A stretch of 59,787 bases of DNA. Origin: Rhizophlyctis rosea (Eukaryota > Chytridiomycota > Chytridiomycetes > Rhizophlyctidales > Rhizophlyctidaceae). The notes beneath the pieces were generated by a model, which worked only from the letters and a program-made list of their open reading frames with translations, made no database searches and was not told the origin of the DNA. The stretch spans positions 1-59,787 of the forward strand of contig JADGJC010000253.1 in assembly GCA_027596075.1 (NCBI GenBank), given 5' to 3'. Shown piece by piece: positions 46,262-58,005 of the stretch. The translations under genes were made by a program, and so were the position numbers. Position 1 is the stretch's first letter. Each line of letters opens with the position of its first letter.

Positions 46262-47690
46262 GACGATACTACTGACGCCGAACAGTCCCGAGAGCTGTCA
46301 CAAGTGGAAATGAGTGTTGTGCACCAAGCGGATGCCGTACATAAAGGTTACAAAGCTTGTTTACCTCGGTTCTTGGGATGAGGTTGCAGATAGTATATCA
46401 GTATATCAATTGTGGTGGTACAGGAAAAAGGGTTTGAGGTTGTCTGGGTGCTGGGTGCTGGAATGAGCGTAATGACTCATGGAAGTCATACCAATCTCGA
46501 AAACCTCAAGTTCTGTCCGTAGCGTGAAAACCAGGGACAACGTTCGCAAGTGGGGAATGGAGGGTGGTGATAGGAGAGAGGGTCTGAGGGTGAGGCTGAG
46601 GACACAACCGGAGAGTCTGTGCTGCGGAGTTGCCCACTGTGTTCACCGCGGTGACACCAAGTCGGAGTCCTTGCTGAGCCTCCACTCCTTCTCCATCTTA
46701 CACTCCAACCGCTCAGTCCACATACTCCACATGTAGAACAAGCTGGACAAATCAGCTCAACAGCCAAAACAAAATTCATCAGAAACCACATAGATGGTGA
46801 CAGAGCTCAAGGTTCCTCTCCAACTGGTGCCTCTGTCGCGCGGGCGGTGAACTCCGCTATCCCACCCATCACGCACCAGCCAGGCAAACGATTCTAAATC
46901 CTCTGCTCAATTGAGCTTCTCAAGAGAGGGTGCGTGAGGGATTCATGTCACCGGGTTCAATCCCAGTGGCGATCACCATGACAGGCATGCCTTTGAAACA
47001 GCATATCAATACACAGATTGCCCTACCAAGCCTCCAAGGCTCAAGAAGATTACGAATACATGTCGACATCCGTATATATGTCGACATGGATGCCCACACC
47101 CAACAGACCATAACTCCATGTAAACAAAACATGCACCCGTGGCGCAGCATTGGATGCTGTCAGCCAGACCTGGCGATTCGCTTGCCAACACAAACCCCCC
47201 GATTGGAAAGACGTCAGAAAACAGTTGAGCAAGAACATACCCTCAAGCCGGAGGAGGGCTGGAGGGGATAGAGGGACCTTTGGCTCAGACGGAAATTGGT
47301 GGGGTCCAGTTGAACTGATCGCCAACCAGATTTACAACCGCCGGATTCGGACATTTTGCATCACCAGATAACTTCCGATCTGGCTTTATGCGGATCCATA
47401 CCCCAACCGCCCCTTTGGTTCCCATTGTGATTGAGATGAACCGTCAGCAAACATCACATCACAATATCGGGACAATTGCCCGCGCCTTTCCATTCTGCCC
47501 CTGATGAAAAGGACCGTGAATGCCGCATCCCCTCCTCATTATCTCCTGTTTTCCCAAAAACCTTTGTGGACTGCTTTGTTCTTCCTCTTGTTTCTTTACC
47601 CGCCACTCCGTCAAGTCCACCTAGACTTCGAACTTTAGAAGTTACATCCTACCCCACATCTCACCTCCCCCCACCCACTCCTACACAAAA
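46262..47690. other. Divergent intergenic region
   Basis: Lies between two divergently transcribed genes, so it must contain both promoters; no clear TATA or other element is evident. A tRNA-like T-arm (CACCGGGTTCAATCCCAGTG) lies at about 46949-46969. The leader just before 47691 is CCC/CAC-rich. Confidence 0.45.
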
Positions 47691-48602
47691 ATGTCCCAAC
47701 AAGGCCAACCCCAAATGCAAACCGTCTACGCCTCCCCTCCCAACATCGACACCAACGGCACCCAACAACAACCGGGCGGCAATGTCTACTCCCCGACCGC
47801 CACCATGAACGCCGGCTCCCCCGGTAACGGCCAACCAGGGCAAGGCAACGTTGTCGTCGTCACCCAAGTCGTTCAACGTCCTCCCAAGAACTGGGCTGCT
47901 ACGCTTTTTGATTGCTTTGGGGAGGGTGCTTTCTGTCTGTTCGCTTGGTGCTGCCCGTGCTGTGCGTTTGGACGTAACAGGCAGATGTTGAACAAGACTG
48001 ATGAGTGGCTTGGGGTAGGTGTTTGTGAAGGTGAAGTTTGACTGGGCGGCTGTGAAAGACAGCAGTAGGTTGGATTTGCTGAAAAGACCGAATTCCATGC
48101 GTTCGGCGTTATTTTGTGGTGATGGTAGCGGAAGTCTTGACAATCATGCTCAAGACGGCGCAAAACGCTCTTCAGCGAATCCATAGGCTTGACTTAGACA
48201 ACCAGTATGGGGAATAGGCTCGCCTACGAGCTTCGATGAAATGCTCGCTGAAACCTGTGAATCGCATTACATTTCCATCCTTCATGGACTCACCCCATCT
48301 GTCTTCCCAAACATAGGACTGCTGCGTCTACTGCATTGCCCAAACTTTCGGTTGCTGGTCCTGCATCGGTGCTGGTTCCCGTGCTGCCATCCGTACAAAG
48401 TACAACATTACAGTACGTATCCCCCGCCATCATGCTCCTCTTTTTTTGCTATCTCTTCCGCCTCCTACACGCCGACTAACGCATTTGTTTCTTATAGGGA
48501 GACGCCAACCACGACTGGCTCGTCCACTGCTGCTGCACCTCCTGCGCCCTCACGCAAGAGAAGAGGGAGATTGAGGAGATGATCAAAGCTGGGTTGAACT
48601 AG
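47691..48602 (+). CDS. PLAC8-family cysteine-rich protein
   Basis: Exons 47691-48014, 48317-48412 and 48498-48602 join in frame to 174 aa. Residues about 1-60 are a Gln/Pro/Asn-rich disordered tail. The PLAC8 domain follows: W..TLFDCFGEGAFCLFAWCCPCCAFGRN, then DCCVYCIAQTFGCWSC, RAAIRTKYNI and HDWLVHCCCTSCALTQEKREI. These keep the family's CCPC, RTKY and C.HC..C.L.QE.RE hallmarks and two hydrophobic segments. PLAC8 proteins are membrane-associated; plant and fungal members affect cadmium resistance, calcium influx or size control, so function cannot be fixed here. Intron 1 (302 nt) is long for this genome and intron 2 is 85 nt. Domain continuity across both joins makes the model reliable. Confidence 0.92.
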
Positions 48603-48984
48603 CGATAGAATCACGGCTGAGCTCTTTCAAGAGACTGAATGTTGGGGCAGGAACCCATCTACCTTGATCTGTTTCTATTTTCCGTCGGGTTGAAGTGTGT
48701 CCGGTTTTTAGGCATAGTGTGAGCTTCTGGATCTGTACGAATATATGATTGCAACAATAGGTTCATCGCTGTGGTGGTGCTGGATAGTTGAAACATCCTT
48801 TCGACGTATTTGCTGGAGCACCGGAGCTTCATATGAACAGGTTTGTCTGAACCCTGCATAAAGACTGGCACGGCTGATGCAGGTGGACAGCGATCGCGAC
48901 ACGATTCATAATGGCATAGACTACATTATAGTACATCGTACAGACGTTACAATACAACACTTGCATAGATATCATTGTAGAGGA
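48603..48984. other. Convergent 3' intergenic region
   Basis: Short spacer between the ends of the PLAC8 gene (plus) and the Sel1 gene (minus). It presumably holds both 3' UTRs. No other gene seen. Confidence 0.6.
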
Positions 48985-50702
48985 CTAAAGTAATCCTTGG
49001 TCCTTCAAGTGCTTTTGTGCAAGTTCCATCCCTTGCGAAGCCGCTTCGCGAAATAATGCTACTGCCCGTGTCTCATCTTTCGGAACCCCGAACCCTGACT
49101 CGTAACACCTTGCTAGGTTGTACTGCCCATATTCGTTCCCGTTATCCGCAGAGCTTTGGTAAAACGCAACAGCTCTCGCCGAATCTTGTGTTACACCCAT
49201 TCCTCGCTCATAACAAGACCCCAAGGCACTCTGCCCTAATGCGTTTCCCTGATCAGCTGAATTTTGATACCATTCGAGAGCTTGCTTCGAATCCTCTTCT
49301 GTCCCGATTCCCTTCTCGTAGTAGTGTCCCACATTGTGTTGGGCAAAACCGTTCCCTTTCTCAGCTGCTTCCCGTGTCCACCGAAAGGCCTCTTTTTCGT
49401 TCCAACCCAAGCCTATCCCCTTTTCATAGCAGAATCCAGCGTTACACATCCCAACAACGTTTCCTTGCATCGCCGATTTTAAATACCAATCAAAAGCCAA
49501 CTTCCGATCACCATCCACTCCCAGTTCGTATTGGTAACACCGTCCGAGCTCAGCCTGCGCATCTGAATGACCCTGCTCCGCTGCTAGGCCGTGCAGTCGA
49601 AAAGCCTCAGTCAGGTTCCTTTTCACTTCTATCCCATCCCGATAACAGTTCGCCAGATTATACTGTCCATGCATGTCCCCTTGCTCAGCCGCCCGTCTAT
49701 ACCATCTTACGGCTGTCTTATAATGCGGTTGGTGAATACCGATCGCGAACTCATAGCACCGCCCCAAGTGAGTCTGAGCACCCGCCAAACCCTTCTTTGC
49801 CGCCTTTCGATACCAGAAAACTGCTCTTTCTTGCTGCTTGTCCACCCCTCTTCCATTTTCGTAGCAGATCCCTAAGTTCACCTGCGCTTGCAACTGCCCT
49901 TGCTCCGCCGCGCGCCGATACCATTCCACCGCCAGGCTTGGGTTTTGTGGTACCCCTTTTCCGATGTCGTAGCAATAGCCCAAATTACACTGAGCCGTTG
50001 CATCACCTAGATCAGCCAGTGATCTGTAGCTCTCCACCTGCTGGATTTCTTCGGTGGTCCACGATGCGAGTGCTGCTTCCGTATGGGATGGGGTGGAGAC
50101 TCCGGAAATCACTTCGGGGGTTGTCAGTGGCAATTCATTGAGGTTACGTTCGAGAGTGTCGGATGGATGATTTGTATGTACGTCGCTGGATAGGTTATCC
50201 ACAGGTTTTGACGTCTCGTGGGTTATATTACTTGTACCTTCCGGGATCTCCGGGGATAAGAGTTTGCGAACTTCTGTAGGCCAGGTGGAATGCATCACCA
50301 ACGTAAACTAACAAGTGCTGATGGGATTGAACTGCGAAACAGGAGAGCTTACCCTTGTTTGATTTCTGGAACATGCGCTTGATGCTCGCTAGCGGACCTT
50401 TGGTTTCCTTCCCTCTGTACAATTGTGACGACAGGCTCAGACACGCATGCGTTGACAGGTTGTGCTTCCAAGCGCTCTCACCGTGCCATAATGCTTGCAT
50501 TTCTTGATGACTTGTCAGCTTGCAAAATCTTCAGAAGAAAGGGACTGTTGATGTCCGGCGGAGACTCAGTAGACAGACGTAAGTAGAAGCGGATGTTGGT
50601 CCAGTGGTGAAGCGCGCGGAAATCTACTCGGCGACCATGAACTCCACAACTGTAGATGACGAAATCTAGCGTTTTATTGAATGCTTTTGTAAACTGCTTC
50701 AT
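48985..50702 (-). CDS. Sel1-repeat (TPR-like) scaffold protein
   Basis: Exons 50702-50482, 50414-50353 and 50273-48985 join in frame to 523 aa. The N-terminal part (about 1-95: RALHHWTNIRFYLRLSTE, then KSSRNASIMAR, GPLASIKRMF) is a separate conserved-looking module. It is followed by a Ser/Thr-rich linker and nine 36-residue Sel1 repeats from about residue 180 to the end (NLGYCYDIGKGVPQN, AVEWYRRAAEQG and similar, ending AREAASQG-like, KDQGLL). Sel1 solenoids act as adaptors in ERAD, cell-wall and cell-cycle signalling. In fungi the best-known cases are Hrd3 and the Skt5/Chs4 chitin-synthase activators. There is no signal peptide, so Hrd3 is unlikely; an Skt5-like or chytrid-specific adaptor is possible. 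Introns are 67 and 79 nt. Confidence 0.88.
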
Positions 50703-50943
50703 CTGTGGACACGTTCATGCCAAGTCTCCAAGGCTGGGCCGGTAAGGGCAACTGTGTTACACAAATGGAACGCAGCATCCGAGGCAAACGGAGGCAACCC
50801 CACCCGTCAAAGGAGCACCCACTTCTTCGCGTCCACACTCTCTAGAACTATCACCTCTCAAAGTCCGTCTCTGTCATACCAGCTTTCCATCCTGCCCGTT
50901 TGAAGATAACGACCCCTTGAGCATTTGCTCAAATGAAAAATAA

Positions 50944-51024
50944 TGACCGGAGTGGGGTTCGAACCCACGCCTCCGAAGAGATCAGGGCCTAAACCTGACG
51001 CAGTAACCACTTTGCTATCCGGCC
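50944..51024 (-). tRNA. tRNA-Leu(UAG)
   Basis: An 81-nt cloverleaf on the minus strand. Acceptor GGCCGGA pairs with TCCGGTC (one G-T), discriminator A. The A-box region is TAGCAAAGTGG. Anticodon stem TCAGG/CCTGA has loop TTTAGGC (anticodon UAG, reads CUA and possibly other CUN codons). A 13-nt variable arm TCTCTTCGGAGGC is as expected of class II Leu. T-arm GTGGG-TTCGAAC-CCCAC is perfect. There is no intron, and CCA is not encoded. It appears functional. Confidence 0.96.
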
Positions 51025-54000
51025 CTTTCTCACATGAAACCAGTTACATTGATATAGATATATATTGAAGGGAATGGAGGCGCAGAAAAATTTGTCAAGA
51101 CTGTAACGGGCATATGTTTCGTTTATCTATTGGAAATCAGCCACTTCTATGCAAAGATGGCCCGGGTCTGAAATGCAATGATCACAAATCACCACTGACA
51201 TGGCATGGGTAGCAGCTGTGGGTTTGTGGAGGGCCGTTTGTTGCACACGGCACGTACGTCATTAAGGACAATCATTCAATGTGAAGCAATGTGCGAGTCC
51301 AGACCGGTGGTTGTTCTCTCCATCCAAATCCTCGGCCTACAGTTCGTCAGGTCTGTTCCGAAGCTGGACGTGTCTCAGGGTCCACGCGGTGTTACACTAT
51401 CCCTCAGAGTGGCACAATCATATTATGGTAGCATGGCTGTGCCTGTCGCGGCGCTCCAATAAGAATCGATGTGGGCATCCTACTGGTATGCATCCGACGC
51501 CTGCAGAGAGCACGCAGAGATGGTTTTGAGAAGCAACGTTGAAAGATTCAGGTAGTCTCTGGTTCGATCGAACTTCTTCCACTAGATACTACAAGGTAGT
51601 TGAACCAGGTAGATGGATCCGGAGTTTTCAGAGCCGTTGTCTATTGTGCAATGCAAGGGCTTACCAACGTCTATGTCTGCATCTGTTGCTGATCAATAGA
51701 CCTGGGAACTCTGCGGTATCTTATTCGTGAGCAACTTAATTGACGAAGGAAGGAGGTGCCGCCCTACCGGTTGTTGCAAATCTGTCTATGATGGAACTCC
51801 ACACGTTTTGCATTGAGGCGCAAGGACAAAAGAAGTGGTGAAGATCACGACGTTTCACAAGTAGCGTGCTTGGATCTCCAATGTCGCACAATGCATGAAA
51901 GTAGCTGACGCTACAGCACTGATGAGTAGTGTTGTTGCCGATTGTATGTATGAAAGGCGAAGAGATTCAAAGAGAGGAAAAATGGTCGATTTAGGGCATC
52001 GTTCACAAAGAAAAACCGCTGCTCCTGTGCGTGATGTATGGTTGAAGTCCATCCCCGCAATTTGAAGTCCTGAAATATGACTGGTCCGGAAACATTTTGA
52101 AGCAATGCACAACAACAGAGCGGATGGCTAGGCGGTTGATAAGACGTACCCATAGCTTGCCGCATTTCAATGGTCAGTGTTGAGTTTTGTGATGGAGAGC
52201 TTTGAAAGAGGGATGCCCGTTCATACGACCTGCGAATTTGCCACTATCACAGCAAAAATGATCGACAGTATCTCAAGGGATCATCCTTTTTCCAGAGGTA
52301 GTGGAAAACGGGGCGCCGGATTTGACATTTGTGTTGCAGTGCGAGCGACTTAAGAAGAGACGGATGTAGGAATCATTCTGTGCCAACTGATGGGTTGACT
52401 CTTTCCGATTATACACTCGACGGGGCCCATACCGCCCACGACAGCCAGGAAACCGGATGACTCGGTGAAACCAAAAAATAAGCACGTGCACATAAAACGG
52501 CACAATAGGCATCCATGATCTGGAGGGAGCCTACTTTACCAATGAGTATACATGTCAACCGATCCGTCTCGACACATCCTTCACTACTGGCCGAAAAGGA
52601 GTTTGATGATGAAGAAGATGGAATGGCGAAATGCGCCGACCAAGGCGGAGTTCCGTCTGACCTATGTATACACTCCCTTAGCTTTTCCACTATTGAGACA
52701 AGCGATTGCTCATCCTGTAACGCATCTAACGGATGTGACATCGGACTGGATAACGCAATGTCAACAAGGTCCAATCGTGCACAAAATGGAACCCTCTTTC
52801 TGGACGCTGGCGCCAGATGAAGGTTGTTTTGTACCAAACCTTCGAGCAAATCATCTGGGCAAGACCGTGCTACAGCTATTGACGTAGCTGATACATCTGA
52901 AAGTCCACAGTGTCGCAATGCAAACGCGCATGTCATGGCCGTACGCTCGGTTGCAACTAACCACGAACAAAAAACTTGTTGTGATGATTAGTCCCTTGGT
53001 AATGCCCCAAAACGTCCATCACCGTCTGCATTACTGTACCAGGTGGTTAGTGCTGAAGTCATGTAACATTGGTTCCGTTTTAGACGGTCCCATTTGGCCA
53101 TAACACTGTGACAACAAATGCGGACGGGCGCAAATGAGATTGCTCCAGATTACGATGATGAAAACGAACAAGCGGATCAAGCCAGAGACAAGAGCGAACA
53201 TGAGTGATGTATCCAAGCGGCCATATATGTGTCGGTCATCCGACCCGGTAAGCTTAGATTTCGCAGTGAGGACTTAACGAACACGAGTGAGTTCAAGAAC
53301 TCCTCACCTACTTCACCTGTATCACAATGCGACAGTTCTTGCCCACAAGATGTGTCAAAAAGACAACTCATGAAGGCAGACGCACGGCCTGCGCAAAATT
53401 TTGCTTGACTTGCTTGCAACACGTCTACCCCTACGTAGCTGGCGGTGATTGATTGAAGATAATCCTTCGTAATGAACGCGAGCGAAACACAGAGCAATGC
53501 AACTTCCTGGATCCCCACGCGTAGAAACGTGGAAGGGGAGCAGATTCCTGCTTTGGTTGAAGCGCAGGGTGGCAAGGAACTACGTCAAAAAACAAAGGGC
53601 ACGCCGTTTCACGCAGAATGTGCGGATCTTCCATTTGCATTTTGCATTGAATATGTGATCCTCGGTTTGTACCTGGCGATGTGGAAACGAAGTTCCTGTC
53701 GGATTTCGGTTCCAAAAGTTGCCCGGCTACCGCACCACCAAATGCAGAGCCAAACGTGAGTTTTGAACGATGTTCTGGCTCCAATCAATACCGTTTGGGA
53801 AGGAAAAAGGACTCAGAGCGGCTACCGGCTACCTTATATGAAAATTGGACGAAACCTCCGCGGTGCAGACAAACCCTCGACCGCAACACCTAGAATCCAA
53901 ACATGATGACAATCCAACTTCCTCTTGATGGTGAGGCGCATCCTGATACGTCCTGTCTGAAGTTTGGTCAAAGTTAAACTTGATGATTCGGAAAAATGAA

Positions 54001-57000
54001 TTGCACGCGCATTTAAACACACACATGGGTAGCTATGGGTCTTCCCCGCCCTAACCTCTGTGGAACATCACCCCTTCCTCCGAACATGGAAAATGAACTT
54101 GACTCACCCTCAACTGTGTGGAAGTTCCTCCTGATATCACCACTTACAACCATACTAGTCGCCAAGAAGTTCGAGTTGTTGGAACTGGAGATGGATAGCC
54201 TGAAATTGAAATGTTCTGCAACGAGCCTGAGGATGCTGGTCTCACCACAGCAACTTTTTGCCGCATGTTTCATTGATGATTTCTGCCAGGATCACTTTCT
54301 GTTCCGGAGCAATATATCACACATGAAGTGGAAAGTCTTTGTCAATGGGCATGACAAAAATGAAAAGTAACAGCTGCAAATCCAGGGGATAAGAGGTCTA
54401 ACAGTCTTTCCTCATGACCACGATCCGATGCTTCTCTCATGGCATCCAGTTTCACTCGCTATGAGAAGGTAGCGGTAGCGCCAGAAAACGGCTCCTGTCG
54501 AAATTTCATCCAATCAACAAAAAGAAGCAATCAATCACTGAAACCCAAGGAGAATGGGATCAGAATTTCCGCTCTGGTTCTAAACGTGTAAACCCCTTCT
54601 ACCACCTGAACGCATCATGTCACTATATGAGTCAAGGATCTTGATATCTGACACACGGGACAAAATGTCGATTGATTGCCCAATGGTATGAGGGGACAGT
54701 GGGGTAAAAAAGCAACGGAAAATGGTATTGGAGAGCGAGTAGGAACAATTACCTGCATCCGACGTCACTATGGCCCTAGTCTGTTATCCATGTTGACGCG
54801 TTCGAAATAGCTTCGTGATCATATGTCCACGGCGGACGGATGATTCATGCCATTGCGAGAGGCAGGATGGTGGAATTACACCCGGCATTCGTCAATTACC
54901 GCGGCCAAAGGCTCAACTCAAATGTCGATAAGTTGGAACTCCGGATAGGTCTCATCACAACACTTTAGCGAATTGACCGATTGGGGCGGGGTAATGTAAA
55001 ATAAATAGGTAGTAGAGCCAGGTAGTGATCCACAGCGTGCGATACCTGGCCTTTGTGAAAAAGTTACGACAGAAGAGGCGGCAGCCAATGAGATGAATGG
55101 CAAGGGTCCATGCAACAACTCCCCAATTTGGTCTGCGTTTTCTTAGCTGGACGCAACGCCGTGTCCCGCGAACTACAGGTTGTGTGGAACGGGCGGAAGG
55201 TGTGAACGACCCCACTCAACAGAACTTGAAAGAGGAGAGAAAAAAGCAAACACACATCACAGTCGTTGTAGCACTGATGTATCGTGCCAAAAGGCTGCTA
55301 CCCTTTCATCCTTCATAACGAGATGTAAAGAGTTCCATTATTAAAGTATGTGGATGGGAAAGGCAGAGTTGAAGGCCGTTCAGATCGCGGCTGCGGAATG
55401 CTCATACTAATCTGGCGACAAAAGGGAAGACAGGCCACACAAACGACAAATCGAGAGAGATTTCTGAATAATAGAACGCTCTGCAAACTCATCAACCCCG
55501 TATTGCAAATCCACATTGCATTCCGAGACCTTCCACGTTGCCTTGTACCAACGTTATCATAGACCAAGTGGAGTGCGGCAGGACATGAAAATCTTTGATA
55601 TCATTCTGCAAAATGGCCCACGAATCCGCAACTCAGGGACATTTGCAGTGAATCATGTCCCAGAGGTGACTTTCTTGTATCAGGTGGTGCCAGCAGGGAA
55701 AAGGAAGCAAAAACAGCGTGCCGATCGTACAAGATGGTGGGCAGGGTTGGGAATGACAATCTCCTCCGTACACGTGGGCCGTCAACGGACCAGTTTCCAG
55801 TGATAGGCTAAACTGTCAGACAAGATTAGGCGAATAGGAAATAAAAGCATTTGTGAAGAGATAGAGAGTTATTTGCATATGCGTCAGACAGTGGCAGGGA
55901 GGTGAACGTCGGGTACATCGCGTGGAGGCCATCCATTTTGTTCATGCGAGGGAAGCGAACACAGGAACACGGTGGAACCTTTGTCAACGCTCCTCTTTGC
56001 CCTTTCAACTTTGTCATTCCAACGGTCAAACGAGACTCGGATCCGATGAACATACGGGCAGCGACAATCCAAAACGACGTTGCTGATCTTACCCACTCTA
56101 CCCTTTTCCCCATTCCGGGAATGATTAGCCGTTAGCACTCCACCCTTCGGGAGGGATGAGGTGAACAGAGATGGTGTTGAGGCATTGGAGGAGGGGTTTC
56201 ACATCATCTCTGAGATGTCTCCCTGCGTGGGGTTCTGGTTCTCATTGCGTTCTTTTTCGCGGGCACTAGGGAGCTCAACTCCATCCCGAGGGCTGTCACA
56301 GTACCAGTTGTGATCCGATGTATCTCATTCAAGGTATATTCCGTTGAGTGGGAGATTCCCCCTGGACTGCACGTCGGTGCTGGGTTCTCTTTTTCTGACT
56401 GTGCGTTGAAAACTTTTGGTCATCTTTCTTTGAAAGAGTGAGAACCTGAGGATTCATGGCGGTTTGCAAAGGGTTTATAAGAGTCGATGTTACATTCAGC
56501 TACGGTGAAAAATCTCTAACTGCCTTTGACCTTCTATGTTTGGGAGTTCCAGTCGGTGTGGTAGGTACGCAGCTTCTTGTCCCGTTTTTCTCCCATTCAT
56601 GAAGAGTTTTGATCACTGCAAACCCCACCTTCGCGCCCGTCGTATCAATTAGGAGCCTGACTTGGATCAACAACGAAAGCATGCTATCCCCCAATGGTCA
56701 ATCCTACTGTGGCTTAAGCATTCAGTGCGGAACCTTGATTTGAGTGTTGTCTGTTTCCCTTTTGCGCCTTCATCGCGCATCATCCGATCGTGCAGTACCA
56801 AGAATCAAATATAGCTGTTTACACTCCTCATTATAAGATTTCTCCTATCTTGCAACGGGTTTCCAGGGCCTGAAAGGTCTTTAAATCGAGACCTTCAAGG
56901 TGCAAACTGAGCATCAACCTCTTCTTGCTGAACGGCGCAGCATTGGGCATGGCATGTTGATGATGTGTTCGCAGTACCACCAACCTCACTCATGCTTATC

Positions 57001-57560
57001 CGACATGAGATGTCCCCGCAGTCGCTTGTGTCCCGCTTCATCGCCCGATCCAGACTTTTTTTTGATCGGCAACGAAACAGCCCTGTTGGCAATCCGTGAC
57101 AACGTCTATTCAATTCGTCACCAACGCCTTCGATACACTGAGCTGTGCATCAGCTCCTAGGTTCTCAGATTACAAACTTCCCCTTGTACGTCAATTCTCT
57201 TTGCTCTTCAGCCAAGCAAATACAGCTCACCTTTTGTTGTTCTGTAGTGTTTGACTCTGCCAGTTTAAGGGAGTGCAGGATCCATCAAAGTAGTGAGCCG
57301 GTGCTTCATCAGTTTTCCTTCGTGATTTTTGTAGGTGGCTGCGGCTTCTACTTCTCCATCGGGCGTGTATTAAAAACCTTTGTCTAAGAACAACGAGCTG
57401 GAAAGTTTGAAATGACTTCCGAGCGAATGTTCTGCGACGTGGAGGTGTGCGTCGTTCCGACCTGACTAAATCTCAACTCGCACCGACGCGCTGTTTCGCA
57501 GGGGAGTGGTTGTCGCATCGATACACCCCATGCTTCACTTCTCGGGGACAAAAGAGTGGA

Positions 57561-57632
57561 TGGCAACGGGGGGGAATTGACCCTTCACCACCTTTCCGAT
57601 AGGCAGACGATCAATTAGAAAGCCGACTCGCC
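57561..57632 (-). repeat. tRNA-like pseudogene, 72 nt
   Basis: On the minus strand, GGCGAGT at the 5' end pairs with CGTTGCC at five of seven positions. A D-arm-like GGCTTTCTAATTGATCG, an anticodon loop CTATCGG (AUC, Asp-like, as in the 19.1-kb copy) and a T-arm GGGTCAATTCCC lacking one T follow in tRNA order and spacing. Broken stems argue for a pseudogene or SINE head. Confidence 0.4.
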
Positions 57633-57944
57633 TTCACCATCTTGACCCCTTGACATCTAATAGGGTTCCTACTTTTTTCACAGAACACAGAGTGCACAAA
57701 AAAGAAGGACTTACCGGGGGACCGGCGTTGGTTTCCAAAGTACCCGATTCCAGCACAGATGTCGAAGCGGAAAGGCAACCACCGAAGTCAGGTGATGAGA
57801 TGGAAAGAAGGAAGTAGCCGTTACCTTGCAGCCTGTCATTGAGACGTGATTTCAAGATGGAATATGACCAGGAAACGGCAGAGCTCGACTGGGTTTGAAG
57901 GCCTAACAAGATCCAGGAAGATTACGCCTTTAACAGCCACCCAC

Positions 57945-58005
57945 ATTTTTCCTTTTTAAAGACGAGGTGTTTGCATGCCACCGGTTTCAACCCGGTGCAG
58001 AGTCT
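57945..58005 (+). repeat. tRNA-like T-arm sequence
   Basis: GCATGCCACCGGTTTCAACC, then CGGTG, forms a 6-bp CACCGG/CCGGTG stem with a TTCAA loop. It resembles ATGTCACCGGGTTCAATCCC at about 46944-46963. The two may be copies of one element; no complete cloverleaf is visible. Confidence 0.3.

Noticed and set aside
49017..50141. 374-codon plus-strand open frame
   Set aside because: It is the antisense shadow of the Sel1-repeat gene; its Pro/Ser/Leu-rich repeats simply mirror the repeat codons of the real gene.
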